Assembly (NCBI GenBank): GCA_937925925.1
Contig: CALANA010000254.1
Coordinates: 1-35,373 of the forward strand
From: an uncultured Chloroflexales bacterium
GTDB taxonomy: Bacteria; Chloroflexota; Chloroflexia; Chloroflexales; Chloroflexaceae
Direction: 5' to 3'
DNA length: 35,373 nucleotides
The notes under the pieces were generated by a model that ran no database searches, was not told the DNA's origin, and saw only the letters and a list, made by a program, of their open reading frames with translations. Shown one piece after another: positions 8,070 through 16,306 of the stretch (positions are counted from its first letter, which is position 1; each line of letters starts with the position of its first letter). The position numbers and the translations under genes are program-made.

Positions 8070-9332
8070 TCACAGGATTCGATCATGGTCAACTAGGAGC
8101 GGGCCAGTCAGGAGTGCCTCTACCTCTGTGCCAATTGGATATTCGTGGATACCCGGGGCCAGCACAAGCAGACCGTTTGCACCCCGCAGCGATAATAGCC
8201 GGGTGCTACTCTGCAGGCCTGTGCTACGTGCCACCAGTTGCCCAGCGTGCCACGCAATCTGCGTGCGTTGATATTCGGGACGGTCGGAGGTGGTGCGGAT
8301 CGGTTCGAGCAGGGTGACACGCACACGCGGGCGTTCGGGGGACGTGTCACCCTGTAACCGGCGCAGGGTCGGGCGCACAAACATCTCAAAGACGACCAGC
8401 GACGAAACTGGAAAACCCGGCATACCAAACACCAGAAACGGTGCCTGCGCTGGTCTATCGACAGTTGCAAAAAACGTGGGCTTGCCGGGTTTGAAGGCTA
8501 CGCGCCCAAAGTGTATGATGCCCAACTCGGCCACCAGCGGCTTGATCAAATCACGAGTGCCCAACGAGATGCCGCCACTGGTGATCAGCATGTCGGCCTG
8601 CACGATGGCTTGCAAGATAGCATCGCGTTGCACCTGCACATCATCGCGGGCAATGCCGAGCGACAGCCCTTCCGCGCCAGCCTCATGCACTGCCGCCAGC
8701 AGTGCATAGCGGTTGCTATCGCGTACCTGCCCGACCATGCGCGGCGCATCAGGTTCGACAACTTCGTCACCTGTAGCAAGAATCGCCACCCGCGGACGGC
8801 GATATACGTTGACTTGCGTCTGCCCCAGAGCGGCCAGGAGGCCAATTTCGGGCGGCCCCAGGGTGGTACCACGTGCCAGGATCTGCTGCCCCTGTGCAAT
8901 ATCCTGGCCCACCGTTTGCATGTGGGCACCAGGAGCAATAGGTGTGTGTACGCGCAGTTGCCCGGACTGCTCCTCGGTGTCTTCAAACATCACCACTGCA
9001 TCTGCGCCAGGCGGCACCGGTGCGCCAGTCATGATCCGCACCGCCGTGCCCGGCAGCAGCGGTGCATCAAACGTGCTACCAGCCGTCACCTCGGCCACCA
9101 CCTGTCGCTCGCACATGCCATCGGCAGTGCGAACGGCATAGCCATCGACCAGCGACTTGATGATGTCGGGCACGTTCTCGGTGGCAAAGACATCTTCGGC
9201 CAGCACTCGCCCGACAGCAGTCAGGCTGCTCACCGTTTCGGCGGGTAGGGCCGTAATATGGGCTGCAACGATCTGGTGCGCTTCGTCAAGCGGCACCATC
9301 CGGTAGGATGATTCGTGCTGGTGTAGGCTCAT
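8070..9332 (-). CDS. moeA: Molybdopterin molybdenumtransferase MoeA
   Basis: MoeA inserts molybdenum into adenylated molybdopterin in the last step of molybdenum cofactor synthesis. The 420 residues show the usual order: DGYAVR in domain I/III, GTAVRIMTGAPVPPGADAVV, then the MogA-like domain with ATGDEVVEP, GQVRDSNRYAL and SGGISLG, then MPGFPVSSLV and a C-terminal beta domain. Two positions differ from the common bacterial form: the usual PGNPVS reads PGFPVS, and SGG(V/I)S-x-G is followed by TRD rather than the more usual DYD. The rest of the fold is intact. No other Moco gene is in the window, so the partners lie elsewhere. It is probably the first gene of the moeA-aroB-moxR run. The start at 9332 has only a weak AGGA upstream. 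Confidence 0.93.
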   Translation of the reverse strand: MSLHQHESSYRMVPLDEAHQIVAAHITALPAETVSSLTAVGRVLAEDVFATENVPDIIKSLVDGYAVRTADGMCERQVVAEVTAGSTFDAPLLPGTAVRIMTGAPVPPGADAVVMFEDTEEQSGQLRVHTPIAPGAHMQTVGQDIAQGQQILARGTTLGPPEIGLLAALGQTQVNVYRRPRVAILATGDEVVEPDAPRMVGQVRDSNRYALLAAVHEAGAEGLSLGIARDDVQVQRDAILQAIVQADMLITSGGISLGTRDLIKPLVAELGIIHFGRVAFKPGKPTFFATVDRPAQAPFLVFGMPGFPVSSLVVFEMFVRPTLRRLQGDTSPERPRVRVTLLEPIRTTSDRPEYQRTQIAWHAGQLVARSTGLQSSTRLLSLRGANGLLVLAPGIHEYPIGTEVEALLTGPLLVDHDRIL

Positions 9333-9368
9333 AATCCTGATGTTGCTTCTTGTATGCTTATATACCAG

Positions 9369-9480
9369 ACGTACAGGACATACGCAGTAATATGGTCATC
9401 TCGCCTTTTTGCCTTCGGCAACGTGGGCGAAGCGTTTTTTTCCTCCCAATTTTTGCCCACAGCGAAAATTGGGAGGGAAA
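9369..9480 (-). repeat. Family A repeat, reversed copy with hairpin
   Basis: Read on the minus strand, 9422-9369 gives GTTGCCGAAGGCAAAAAGG, then ATGACCAT, then TGCGTATGTCC. This matches the right half of the elements at 26875-27023 and 32111-32207. On its other side is a 12-bp perfect hairpin (CCTCCCAATTTT at 9442-9453 with AAAATTGGGAGG at 9465-9476). The opposite terminal repeat is not clear. Between 9481 and the trxB stop at 9774 I see no gene. Confidence 0.6.
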
Positions 9481-9773
9481 AGAACAAGGTGAACACCATA
9501 TGCTTATGGGCAACCGCCTGACTTCTGTAGATTTATTGTACCACACCCTTCCTTTTTCGGTAGGATCAAACCATCCTTCAACCGAACTGCACGGCACACA
9601 AGGAACTACCTACGACCTACGCTTCCAGATCGTATGATTGACCGGTAAACCAGGTATTTCTGCGCATTATGGTTCAACATCAACAACAAGCACATGAACC
9701 TCTTTTTTCCAACGATTCTAGCGGTTAAAATTCATCGCAAGGCAGCATTATGATTGGTTCCCTCTACTCCATC

Positions 9774-10763
9774 CTACCACTGCCCCAGGGCGGGCGAGGC
9801 TGGTTCTAAAACCTGTGCTTGCGCTTTCCTGTCGGCAAATTCCTGCTCGGCCAGAAACCAGGTGGCCTCCATCGCCGCCATGCATCCCTCACCAGCGGCG
9901 GTGATCGCCTGGCGATAAATGTGATCGACCACATCGCCAGCAGCAAAAACGCCAGGGATGTTTGTGCGCGTACGGCCATCGGTCAGAATATAGCCACCCT
10001 CATCAAGATCAAGCTTGTCAACAAACAGGGTTGTGTTCGGTACATGGCCGATATAAGGAAAGACACCATCAATCTCCTCGATTGACTCCGCACCCGTCTT
10101 TAGATTGCTGATGCGCACACCCGTTACACGATCGGTGCCGAGGATCTCCGTAACCGCCGAGTCCCAGATAAAACGCACCTTCGGATTCGCAAAAGCTCGC
10201 TCCTGCAAAATAGGGTCAGCCCGCAACTGATCGCGCCGATGAACAATCACCAGTTCTGAGACATAGCGCGTGAGGAATAGCCCTTCATCCAGCGCACTGT
10301 TACCACCACCCACAACGACGACTCGTTTATCCCGAAAGAAAAACCCATCGCAGGTGGCGCAGTAGGAGACACCGCGATTCGCCAGTTCTTCCTCGCCTGG
10401 AACGCCCAGTTTGCGCGGCGATGCACCGGTTGCGATAATCAGCGTCTCGGCGGTAATAGGCTGACCACCATCAGTCAGCAGTGTAAACGGACGCTGTGTA
10501 AAATCAACGCTACTCACAATCGCATCAAGATACTGCGTCCCAAAGCGCCCGGCCTGCTTCTCCATCAACTCGGCCAATTCGTAGCCACCAACGGACTCAG
10601 GAAAACCAGGATAGTTCTCAACTTCACTGGTAGTGGCAATCAACCCGCCCGGCTGCAAACCACGGATCACCAGCGGCTCCAGGTTCGCACGGGCGGCATA
10701 CAGCGCAGCGGTCAATCCAGCCGGGCCAGAACCAATAATCACAACTTTATGATGCATACTCAT
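9774..10763 (-). CDS. trxB: Thioredoxin-disulfide reductase
   Basis: TrxB passes electrons from NADPH through FAD and a redox-active disulfide to thioredoxin in the cytoplasm. The 329 residues show the FAD motif GSGPAG at 11-16, the active-site CATC at 135-138 (YCATCDGFFF), the NADPH motif GGGNSA near 152-157, the HRRDQLR phosphate-binding pattern typical of NADPH preference, and the FAD signature GVFAAGDVVD near the C-terminus. The start at 10763 has AAGGAG at ideal spacing. It appears to be transcribed alone: moeA is about 440 bp downstream behind a family A repeat, and the promoter side also holds one. The C-terminal tail after the last helix is somewhat longer than in the shortest family members. 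Confidence 0.96.
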   Translation of the reverse strand: MSMHHKVVIIGSGPAGLTAALYAARANLEPLVIRGLQPGGLIATTSEVENYPGFPESVGGYELAELMEKQAGRFGTQYLDAIVSSVDFTQRPFTLLTDGGQPITAETLIIATGASPRKLGVPGEEELANRGVSYCATCDGFFFRDKRVVVVGGGNSALDEGLFLTRYVSELVIVHRRDQLRADPILQERAFANPKVRFIWDSAVTEILGTDRVTGVRISNLKTGAESIEEIDGVFPYIGHVPNTTLFVDKLDLDEGGYILTDGRTRTNIPGVFAAGDVVDHIYRQAITAAGEGCMAAMEATWFLAEQEFADRKAQAQVLEPASPALGQW

Positions 10764-10793
10764 CTTGCTCCTTAACTTTACTTTTGCCCATTC

Positions 10794-10955
10794 ACACGAG
10801 GTACGCGGTCGTCCCCCCCCCCCATTCCCCCCGCAAGGGGAGTTAGGAGGCCTTCATCAGTGCGGTACGTTGTCTCTTTTTGGGTACCAAATTTCGCCAG
10901 GGGCGAAATTTGGTAGAAGAGAGTCTCTTTCACGTGGCCGCAGGCAAAAAGGTCA
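10794..10955 (+). repeat. Family A repeat upstream of trxB, with a 14-bp perfect hairpin
   Basis: It opens with ACACGAGGTACGCGGTCG and a long C-run. Next comes ATTCCCCCCGCAAGGGGAG, closely matching the block at 28641-28700. It then holds a perfect hairpin (TACCAAATTTCGCC at 10885-10898, three-base loop, complementary arm to 10915) and GGCCGCAGGCAAAAAGGTCAT. The right terminal repeat seen in other copies is missing, so this copy looks truncated. I see no gene from 10956 to 11182. Confidence 0.65.
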
Positions 10956-11182
10956 TAGACTTCTTGTGATTACATAGATCCGATAATGTATCGGAGTTAG
11001 GCAGTCGCTCAATCAACACGTCTTTAATGTTCCTTCCACCGACCGCGTCCGTCGCGTAATTACAACGACGGACGAACTGGACGTTCGCAGCATTTGATGC
11101 TACAAAGCAGAATCAGGTTACAGGTACTATCTGCTAAACCTGCTTCAGTATACCATAGGCTGCCAGGCCGCGACCATGATCG

Positions 11183-12790
11183 TTATTCCGCCCCATGGGT
11201 ATCCGGGTTGTGCATACTGGCGGTAATCTGGCGATGTGCCAGCGGCAGGGTAAAGAGAAAGCGTGACCCACGCCCCACCTGGCTCTCCACCCAGATCCGG
11301 CCCCCGTGGGCCTCCACAATACTTTTCGTCAAATACAGACCCAGGCCCGTGCCTTGAGTCTCGCGCCGCAATCGATTGTCAATGCGATAAAAGCGCTGAA
11401 AAATACGCTGATGTTCTTCAGGCGGAATACCGATACCCTGATCGGCCACATACATGATCGCCGTATGCTCTTCTGCCCGCCCACCAATCCGAATCGCCCC
11501 ACCATCCGGGCTATACTTGATGGCATTAGAGATCAGATTGGACAATACCATACGGATGCGTTCATAGTCGGCGTGTACGGGTGGGAAATCATCAGCGAAA
11601 CGCAACTCAAACTCAAAGCGCTCATCGCACTGGGCGGCAAAACCCTGCACGACCTCACGCGCCAGCATCGGCAGCGACCAGTCGGTCAATTCCAGATGTA
11701 AACCGCCTGCGAGAAACCGGGACACATCCAGTAAATCCTGGATCTGGTCGGCCAACCGATCCGCTTCTTCTTCGATCACCCGCAAGCCATCATCTAACGT
11801 CTCGGCACTCCAATGTGCATCCTTACGGCGCAGTGTTCCGGCATAGCCTTTAATGATGCTCACCGGGGTTTTCAGTTCGTGCGAGATGACCGAAATGAAC
11901 GTGTTTTGCAGTTCCTTTTCGTGATTCTGCTCGGTAATATCGCGCACATTCGCAATGGCACCAAGAAAAGCACCTCGTGGCCCACGTTGGGGCGCATAGC
12001 GACTCTGAATATATAACTCGCGCCCGTCTCGATTGGTAATCCAGCCCTCAACCACCGGATTATGCTCGTGGGGATGTCGTTGGAGCGGGCAATCGGTTAA
12101 ACAAATATTGACTCCCTGAGCATTATGGATCCCCAACACTTCGGCGCAGGGACGGCCAATTGCCTCGCTACGCGGCCACCCCGTCAATTGCTCCATCGCC
12201 TGATTAAAGCTGGTGATGCGCCAGCGGCTATCGAGGATCATCACCCCATCCGCGCTCTGCTCGATGATCGCATGCAGGCGTTGCTTCTCGCGCAGCACCC
12301 CCTGGTACAGGCGCGCATTACTGACCGCAATTGCCGCCTGGGTTGCAAACGCTTGCAACATCTGCTCATCATCGGCAGAGAAGGCCACATTGAGCGCAGC
12401 CCGAAACACATAAATCACTCCCACTGATGTATCGTGAAAGGTTAATGGTAACGCAATCATCTGGCGTAGCGCCAGTCCCGTATCGGTAGCAATGGTGCGC
12501 AAGACATGAATAAGCATCTCGCGGGGTACCTGGCGTAACGGCAGATCTAACAGCGGCGTAAAGGCAGGCCAGATTTCCGGGGGCAATCCAGTCGAAGCAT
12601 ACACGCGTAGCTCACCGCTTCCATCCTCGTCATACAACGCGATCAGCCCGGAGGTGCCCGCCAGCATCTCCACCGCAACATCGATCACCAGGTTGAGTAC
12701 ACCAGTCAAGTCCAACTGGGCCGTAATGGCCCGGCTAATCTGTAGAAGATATTCACGCTGGCGCAACCGATGGTCTGGCAGTTCTAACAT
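11183..12790 (-). CDS. Sensor histidine kinase, GAF-PAS-HisKA-HATPase
   Basis: This 535-residue kinase is soluble, with no membrane segment seen. A GAF domain spans about 15-165. A PAS domain at 170-285 holds Cys215, Cys230 and Cys234 (NICLTDCPL), a Cys-rich PAS style that could bind a metal or sense redox state. The dimerisation/phosphoacceptor domain has SHELKTP with His304. The catalytic domain has the N box [14 protein letters not shown], the G1 box DQGIGIP, the F box FQRFYR and the G2 box GTGLGLYL. All catalytic motifs are intact. No receiver or regulator gene is adjacent on this strand, so it is an orphan kinase. The start at 12790 has GGAGC about 12 bp upstream, which is weak. Confidence 0.93.
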   Translation of the reverse strand: MLELPDHRLRQREYLLQISRAITAQLDLTGVLNLVIDVAVEMLAGTSGLIALYDEDGSGELRVYASTGLPPEIWPAFTPLLDLPLRQVPREMLIHVLRTIATDTGLALRQMIALPLTFHDTSVGVIYVFRAALNVAFSADDEQMLQAFATQAAIAVSNARLYQGVLREKQRLHAIIEQSADGVMILDSRWRITSFNQAMEQLTGWPRSEAIGRPCAEVLGIHNAQGVNICLTDCPLQRHPHEHNPVVEGWITNRDGRELYIQSRYAPQRGPRGAFLGAIANVRDITEQNHEKELQNTFISVISHELKTPVSIIKGYAGTLRRKDAHWSAETLDDGLRVIEEEADRLADQIQDLLDVSRFLAGGLHLELTDWSLPMLAREVVQGFAAQCDERFEFELRFADDFPPVHADYERIRMVLSNLISNAIKYSPDGGAIRIGGRAEEHTAIMYVADQGIGIPPEEHQRIFQRFYRIDNRLRRETQGTGLGLYLTKSIVEAHGGRIWVESQVGRGSRFLFTLPLAHRQITASMHNPDTHGAE

Positions 12791-13067
12791 GGTTCTAATG
12801 CTCCGTGTATGTCCTTCTAATACAGCAAGAGTATCCTACAAGCGTAACCACACAGGTTCTCGAGAACGAATGTGGACGAGTGCTGTAGATACACGCGGTG
12901 GTCTGTCCACCCGAAACAGGGTATACCTGCGGTCATATGTATACAGACAGACACGATGGCCGCAGTTAATATATAGGTAGCAGCATGACATTGTCCGGGT
13001 TGAAGACCCACTGCGTTAGATACGTAGTATGGTAAATCTATTGACAAGACAAGAAGGAGGTAGACCT

Positions 13068-13541
13068 ATGACCACCTTAACTCGCTGGGATCCTTTCCAG
13101 GACATGTTATCACTACGTGAGGCAATGAACCAGTTGCTTGAGGATAGCTTTGTCAAGATGCCTATGGGTAATCGCGGAGTAGCAGGTTTTGTGCCAGCGC
13201 TGGATCTGAGTGAAACCGCCGATGCCTTTATCGTTGATGCTGCCGTGCCTGGCCTGAAGGCAGAAGACTTGAACATCACCCTTGAAAACAACATCCTGAC
13301 CATCAGTGGCGAGATGCGTGATGAACGCGAGCAGAAAGAGCGCAACTATCATCGCGTTGAGCGCCGCTTTGGCAGCTTCCAGCGCAGTGTGTCACTGCCT
13401 AACACCGTCAAGGCTGATGAGATCAATGCGACACTGAAAGATGGTGTGCTACACCTTGAGATCCCGAAGGCTGAGGAAGTCAAGCCGCGCCGCATTAGCG
13501 TAAACGTCACGGGTGAACATCAACTCGCAGCAGTGAACTAA
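13068..13541 (+). CDS. Hsp20-family small heat shock protein
   Basis: An ATP-independent holdase that forms oligomers and keeps unfolding proteins soluble. The 157 residues start with MTTLTRWDPFQDM, typical of bacterial class A small Hsps. The alpha-crystallin domain runs from about 42 to 147 and includes DAAVPGLKAEDLNI, the GSFQRSVSLP stretch and GVLHLEIPK at 126-134. The ATG at 13068 is set by an excellent GGAGGT site; an upstream GTG-type start at 13029 has no such support. No CIRCE operator was found upstream, so HrcA control is not indicated. A strong hairpin terminator follows 30 bp after the stop, so it is monocistronic. Confidence 0.96.
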   Translation: MTTLTRWDPFQDMLSLREAMNQLLEDSFVKMPMGNRGVAGFVPALDLSETADAFIVDAAVPGLKAEDLNITLENNILTISGEMRDEREQKERNYHRVERRFGSFQRSVSLPNTVKADEINATLKDGVLHLEIPKAEEVKPRRISVNVTGEHQLAAVN

Positions 13542-13570
13542 GCGCAGCATATCTGGCTGAACGGCGCACA

Positions 13571-13608
13571 CCGGCCATCAGGTCACCGAGAGGTGGCCTG
13601 ATGGCCGG
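13571..13608 (+). terminator. Strong stem-loop terminator after hsp20
   Basis: A 17-bp stem (CCGGCCATCAGGTCACC with GGTGGCCTGATGGCCGG, one G-T pair), a GAGA loop and an AT-rich tail (TATTTATTATAG). It fits an intrinsic terminator, though the tail is not a pure T-run. Confidence 0.8.
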
Positions 13609-13635
13609 TATTTATTATAGCGATCCTACATCAGT

Positions 13636-13848
13636 AGTGAAGCACCGGAGTCCCGGCTCACGCCTGGGAGCGCAAGGGAGTCTAGGCTTAAGCCTGGACT
13701 CCAGGTTTCCAAGTCCAGGCTTAAGCCTGGGAGTGCTGAGTGTAGGCTCACACCTGGGAGTGGTGGGGAGTCCGGGTTTGTGCCTGGGAGCGCTGAGACC
13801 AGGCTTGTGCCTGGGAGCAGTGCGGAGTCCAGGATCTCATCCTGGCAC
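13636..13848 (+). repeat. Array of about seven degenerate family C palindromes
   Basis: Units of the form GGAGTCCAGGCTTAAGCCTGGGAG recur at roughly 13640, 13681, 13706, 13741, 13770, 13798 and 13825, each with a self-complementary core (AGGCTTAAGCCT in the best ones). The block opens with GTGAAGCACCGGAGTCC, also found at 32291. Long frames on either strand here are Pro/Gly/Leu/Ser low-complexity artefacts. No gene is seen from 13849 to 14153. Confidence 0.85.
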
Positions 13849-14153
13849 AACTCTTTACACCACCTGCCACACCTGAACAACAACGTGTTAAAATTTACTA
13901 CGACCAATCCACCGATTAACACTTTGCGCATCATGCCAACTGCAATCAGGTGCTTTTGGCAAGGGGATCACTTTTAAGCCGATCGTATCCCTCTCTAGCC
14001 CTATGGCATGCCAGACACATTTACTATTTACAAATGGGACTCGACAGATACTAGACCCTATGCTATGCTAATAAAGCATTATACCGCACGCTAGGGTGGA
14101 CAGTGGTGTCAGCTAGCGTGTTGAAGGGAGACCCTGGCAAGGAGCATCGTGAC

Positions 14154-14495
14154 ATGCAGCTTGACTTAACGAGCAAGCGCGCTAAAAAACTCATATGCCT
14201 CCATGATCTGACCGAGGAAGAGATACAGCAAATTGTAGCCTCGGCGCGGATCAACCTTGCCACGTTTGACCCGGAATACCGCACCAATGTAACCCAGATA
14301 GCGGATGAATTACAGAAAAGCCGCCCCACGATTTATGGCTGGGCTGATCGGGCTATTTCTGCAACCATTCACTCTCTTCGTAATATTCGGACTGGCCGTC
14401 CGCCCAAAGAGCGCGATCGTGTCAACAGCGGAGAAGTTAGAAAGCAAGAGTACTACCACAATCATGACCAAAGTCATACCGAGAAGAGTGTATGA
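14154..14495 (+). CDS. Small helix-turn-helix protein upstream of the roadblock/MglA cluster
   Basis: This 113-residue protein is chosen from the ATG at 14154 because AAGGAG lies nine bases upstream; a GTG start 51 bp earlier is possible but less likely. Residues 46-66 (NVTQIADELQKSRPTIYGWAD) read as a homeodomain-like helix-turn-helix of the type seen in transposase N-termini and small regulators. GRPPKERDR at 81-89 is a basic motif like an AT-hook. The tail is His/Gln-rich (YYHNHDQSH). I do not recognise a named family. It could be a DNA-binding regulator of the next genes or a leftover N-terminal piece of a transposase; the good ribosome site and position favour a real gene. Confidence 0.6.
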   Translation: MQLDLTSKRAKKLICLHDLTEEEIQQIVASARINLATFDPEYRTNVTQIADELQKSRPTIYGWADRAISATIHSLRNIRTGRPPKERDRVNSGEVRKQEYYHNHDQSHTEKSV

Positions 14496-14520
14496 CGTGT
14501 ATGAATTGTGGTAGTATAAT
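14491..14520 (+). promoter_or_regulatory. Probable sigma70-type promoter for the roadblock gene
   Basis: A perfect TATAAT at 14515-14520 stands 62 bp before the roadblock start, with TATGAC at 14491-14496 as a weak -35 box at 18 bp. It lies between the HTH gene and the cluster, so the cluster could be driven separately. Confidence 0.45.
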
Positions 14521-14582
14521 ACACGCGTTCAAATGGCGGTGATGCTGGTTCGAGCAGGATCAGCGAGGAGATTTCTCGATTT

Positions 14583-14948
14583 ATGAGTAGTAATTTGAAA
14601 AGCCTGTTAGGTCGCTTCCGTGCGCTTGATAGCGTTGAACTGGCTGCCGTCGTCGCCCAGGATGGTTTACTTATTGAGGCGACTGCTCGCCCGGGTGTGG
14701 ATATTGATGCCATCTGTGCGGTTGCCTCCAATGGCCTGGCTATGGCCGAGGCGCTGGGCCGTGAAATTGATAAGGGACAGACAATGCAAACTTTGCTAGA
14801 ATATCAGCAAGGGTTAGTGTTGCTGGAACCGATTAGTGAAGATGCCATGTTCCTGCTCATGGCCAATACCCGTGAAGAATTGGGACAGGTTCGGTTCCTG
14901 GTTGCTATCCATCGCCACGATTTAGTTAATGCACTGAACGCAATCTGA
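14583..14948 (+). CDS. Roadblock/LC7 domain protein (first)
   Basis: A 121-residue protein consisting of one roadblock/LC7 domain. Pointers are the first beta strand AAVVAQDGLLIEAT, the helix AICAVASNGLAMAEALGREI, the strand pair QTLLEYQQGLVLLEPISEDAMFLLMA, and the C-terminal helix. Proteins of this fold dimerise and regulate small GTPases; MglB, the GAP of MglA in Myxococcus, is the best-known bacterial case. An MglA-like GTPase lies two genes downstream, so a GTPase-regulating role is a fair inference. A GAGGAG site stands about 12 bp before the ATG, a little far. Spacing to the next gene is 84 bp, with a possible promoter inside. Confidence 0.85.
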   Translation: MSSNLKSLLGRFRALDSVELAAVVAQDGLLIEATARPGVDIDAICAVASNGLAMAEALGREIDKGQTMQTLLEYQQGLVLLEPISEDAMFLLMANTREELGQVRFLVAIHRHDLVNALNAI

Positions 14949-14957
14949 CATGCTATG

Positions 14958-14966
14958 TGCTATAAT
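14958..14966 (+). promoter_or_regulatory. Extended -10 promoter element before the second roadblock gene
   Basis: TGCTATAAT is a perfect extended -10. No -35 box is seen at 17 bp, which extended -10 promoters can tolerate. It would start transcription about 60 bp before the second roadblock gene. Confidence 0.35.
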
Positions 14967-15032
14967 TGGCTCAGATAAAATTGTAGTTCGGGCATCCTGA
15001 TCATATTTTACGTATGATATAAGGCAGGTGTT

Positions 15033-15527
15033 ATGGATCCACAGCTCACAAGTTTGATTGTTCCCTCAGAGGAGATAGCAAAGATAGAGGAGTGCCTGAA
15101 CCATCTGGTCGAGGACACGGGTGGTAACTATACCCTGTTGCTGGATAAGAGTGGGCAGGTAATTGCCTCTCAGGGCGATGGTGATCGCCAGGACATCACG
15201 GCGCTTGGGGCGCTGATCGCCGGTACCTTTGCGTCTTCACGCGAGGTGGCGAAGCTCTTACGCGAGAAGGATTTCCGTGTGCTGTTCCAGCAAGGTGTGC
15301 GGGAGAATATCTTCATCGCGCTCATTGAAGAGCAGTGGATCTTGTGTATCATCTTCAACAAGGGTACTCATATTGGTCTGGTGAAGGTTCTAACCAAGAA
15401 GGCAACGGATGAGCTTGCTGGTGTGTTGGAGCGGGTGCGTCAGCAACATAAAGCCCGTGATGAGGTGTTAGGATCGTCGTTCCGTACTTCTATGGAAGAT
15501 ACTATCGATCTGCTGTTCCGAGATTGA
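15033..15527 (+). CDS. Roadblock/LC7 domain protein (second)
   Basis: A 164-residue roadblock/LC7-type protein, distinct from the first. Residues 15-30 form a helix (SEEIAKIEECLNHLVEDTGG), then YTLLLDKSGQVIASQGD is the typical first hairpin, GALIAGTFASSREVAKLL the long helix, and VLFQQGVRENIFIALIEEQWILCIIFN the central strands. The extra C-terminal tail (about 130-164) is charged and could bind a partner. In MglA systems such proteins act as GAP, co-GEF or adaptor; RomX/RomY and MglB in Myxococcus show that more than one regulator can exist. It sits 139 bp before the GTPase gene. The roadblock assignment is strong; its exact role is inferred from neighbours. Confidence 0.85.
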   Translation: MDPQLTSLIVPSEEIAKIEECLNHLVEDTGGNYTLLLDKSGQVIASQGDGDRQDITALGALIAGTFASSREVAKLLREKDFRVLFQQGVRENIFIALIEEQWILCIIFNKGTHIGLVKVLTKKATDELAGVLERVRQQHKARDEVLGSSFRTSMEDTIDLLFRD

Positions 15528-15666
15528 TAATCCATGCTCGGTCGCTTGTGGTTCCTAATCAGGTTTATAGGCTGGCAATACAGCTACCATGAGCAGTAGT
15601 CCGGCTGATGTGGTGTAATCCTTTTGTATGAGACGTGTTAGGTTCTAACAGGCACGTGAGACAACT

Positions 15667-16242
15667 ATGGCTTTGATCAACGTTGCAGCGCGCGAGATCC
15701 ATTGTAAAATTGTGTATTATGGACCGGGGATGTGTGGAAAGACGTCAAACCTGCAATACATTCATGCCCAGGTACCGCGCGATACCAAAGGGGATCTGCT
15801 TTCCATCGCCACGGAGACGGAGCGTACCCTCTTTTTTGATTTCTTGCCGCTCGATCTCGGGAAGGTACGGGGATTCCAGACACGGTTTCACCTTTATACG
15901 GTACCCGGGCAAGTTCTCTATGAGCGTACGCGGGTGGCAGTATTGAATGGTTCCGATGGGGTAGTTTTTGTCGCCGATTCTCAGCGCAGTAAACTGGAAG
16001 AGAATATTAAAAGCTTGAAAGAACTGGCAATTAATATTACCCGCCAGAATAAGAAGTTTCAAGACTACCCGGTGGTGTTACAATATAATAAACGCGATTT
16101 GAGCGAAATATTGCCTGTTTCTGTACTCGATAAGTACCTCAATGGCATGCACTGGCAGCGGTATGAAGCTATTGCAACGACTGGTGTAGGGGTGTTTGAT
16201 ACCCTCAAGGCTATCAGTAAGCTGGTGATCAGCAGGCTCTAA
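15667..16242 (+). CDS. mglA: MglA-like small Ras-superfamily GTPase
   Basis: A 191-residue GTPase very close in style to Myxococcus MglA, the cytosolic switch that defines the leading pole in gliding cells. Seen directly: P-loop GPGMCGKTS at 19-27, the switch region ERTLFFDFLPLDLGKVRGF at 52-70, TVPGQ at 78-82 (the MglA form of the Ras DxxG box), DGVVFVADSQ at 97-106 and the guanine-specificity box NKRD at 141-144. All nucleotide-binding boxes are present. Two roadblock proteins lie upstream and a DUF4388 protein lies 64 bp downstream, all on the same strand, which argues for a dedicated signalling module. In a filamentous Chloroflexota host gliding motility is one plausible output. The symbol is by similarity only. 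Confidence 0.92.
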   Translation: MALINVAAREIHCKIVYYGPGMCGKTSNLQYIHAQVPRDTKGDLLSIATETERTLFFDFLPLDLGKVRGFQTRFHLYTVPGQVLYERTRVAVLNGSDGVVFVADSQRSKLEENIKSLKELAINITRQNKKFQDYPVVLQYNKRDLSEILPVSVLDKYLNGMHWQRYEAIATTGVGVFDTLKAISKLVISRL

Positions 16243-16306
16243 TCCATATATGGTCAAGAATATGTAGCGCTCATCGCTGAACGCCGATGTATGAAGGTAT
16301 TGGATC

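Noticed and set aside
8511..9248. 245-codon frame antisense to moeA
   Set aside because: It is the shadow of a well-supported moeA; His/Gln/Arg-rich composition with no domain.
9350..9637. 95-codon frame upstream of moeA
   Set aside because: It runs through the family A repeat and hairpin and has no protein-like features.
12820..13067. CIRCE or heat-shock operator before hsp20
   Set aside because: I searched for the TTAGCACTC/GAGTGCTAA pair and found none.
13601..13934. Open frames of about 90-100 codons on both strands
   Set aside because: Composition is repetitive (Pro-Gly-Leu-Ser and similar) because they read across the palindrome array; no ribosome site.
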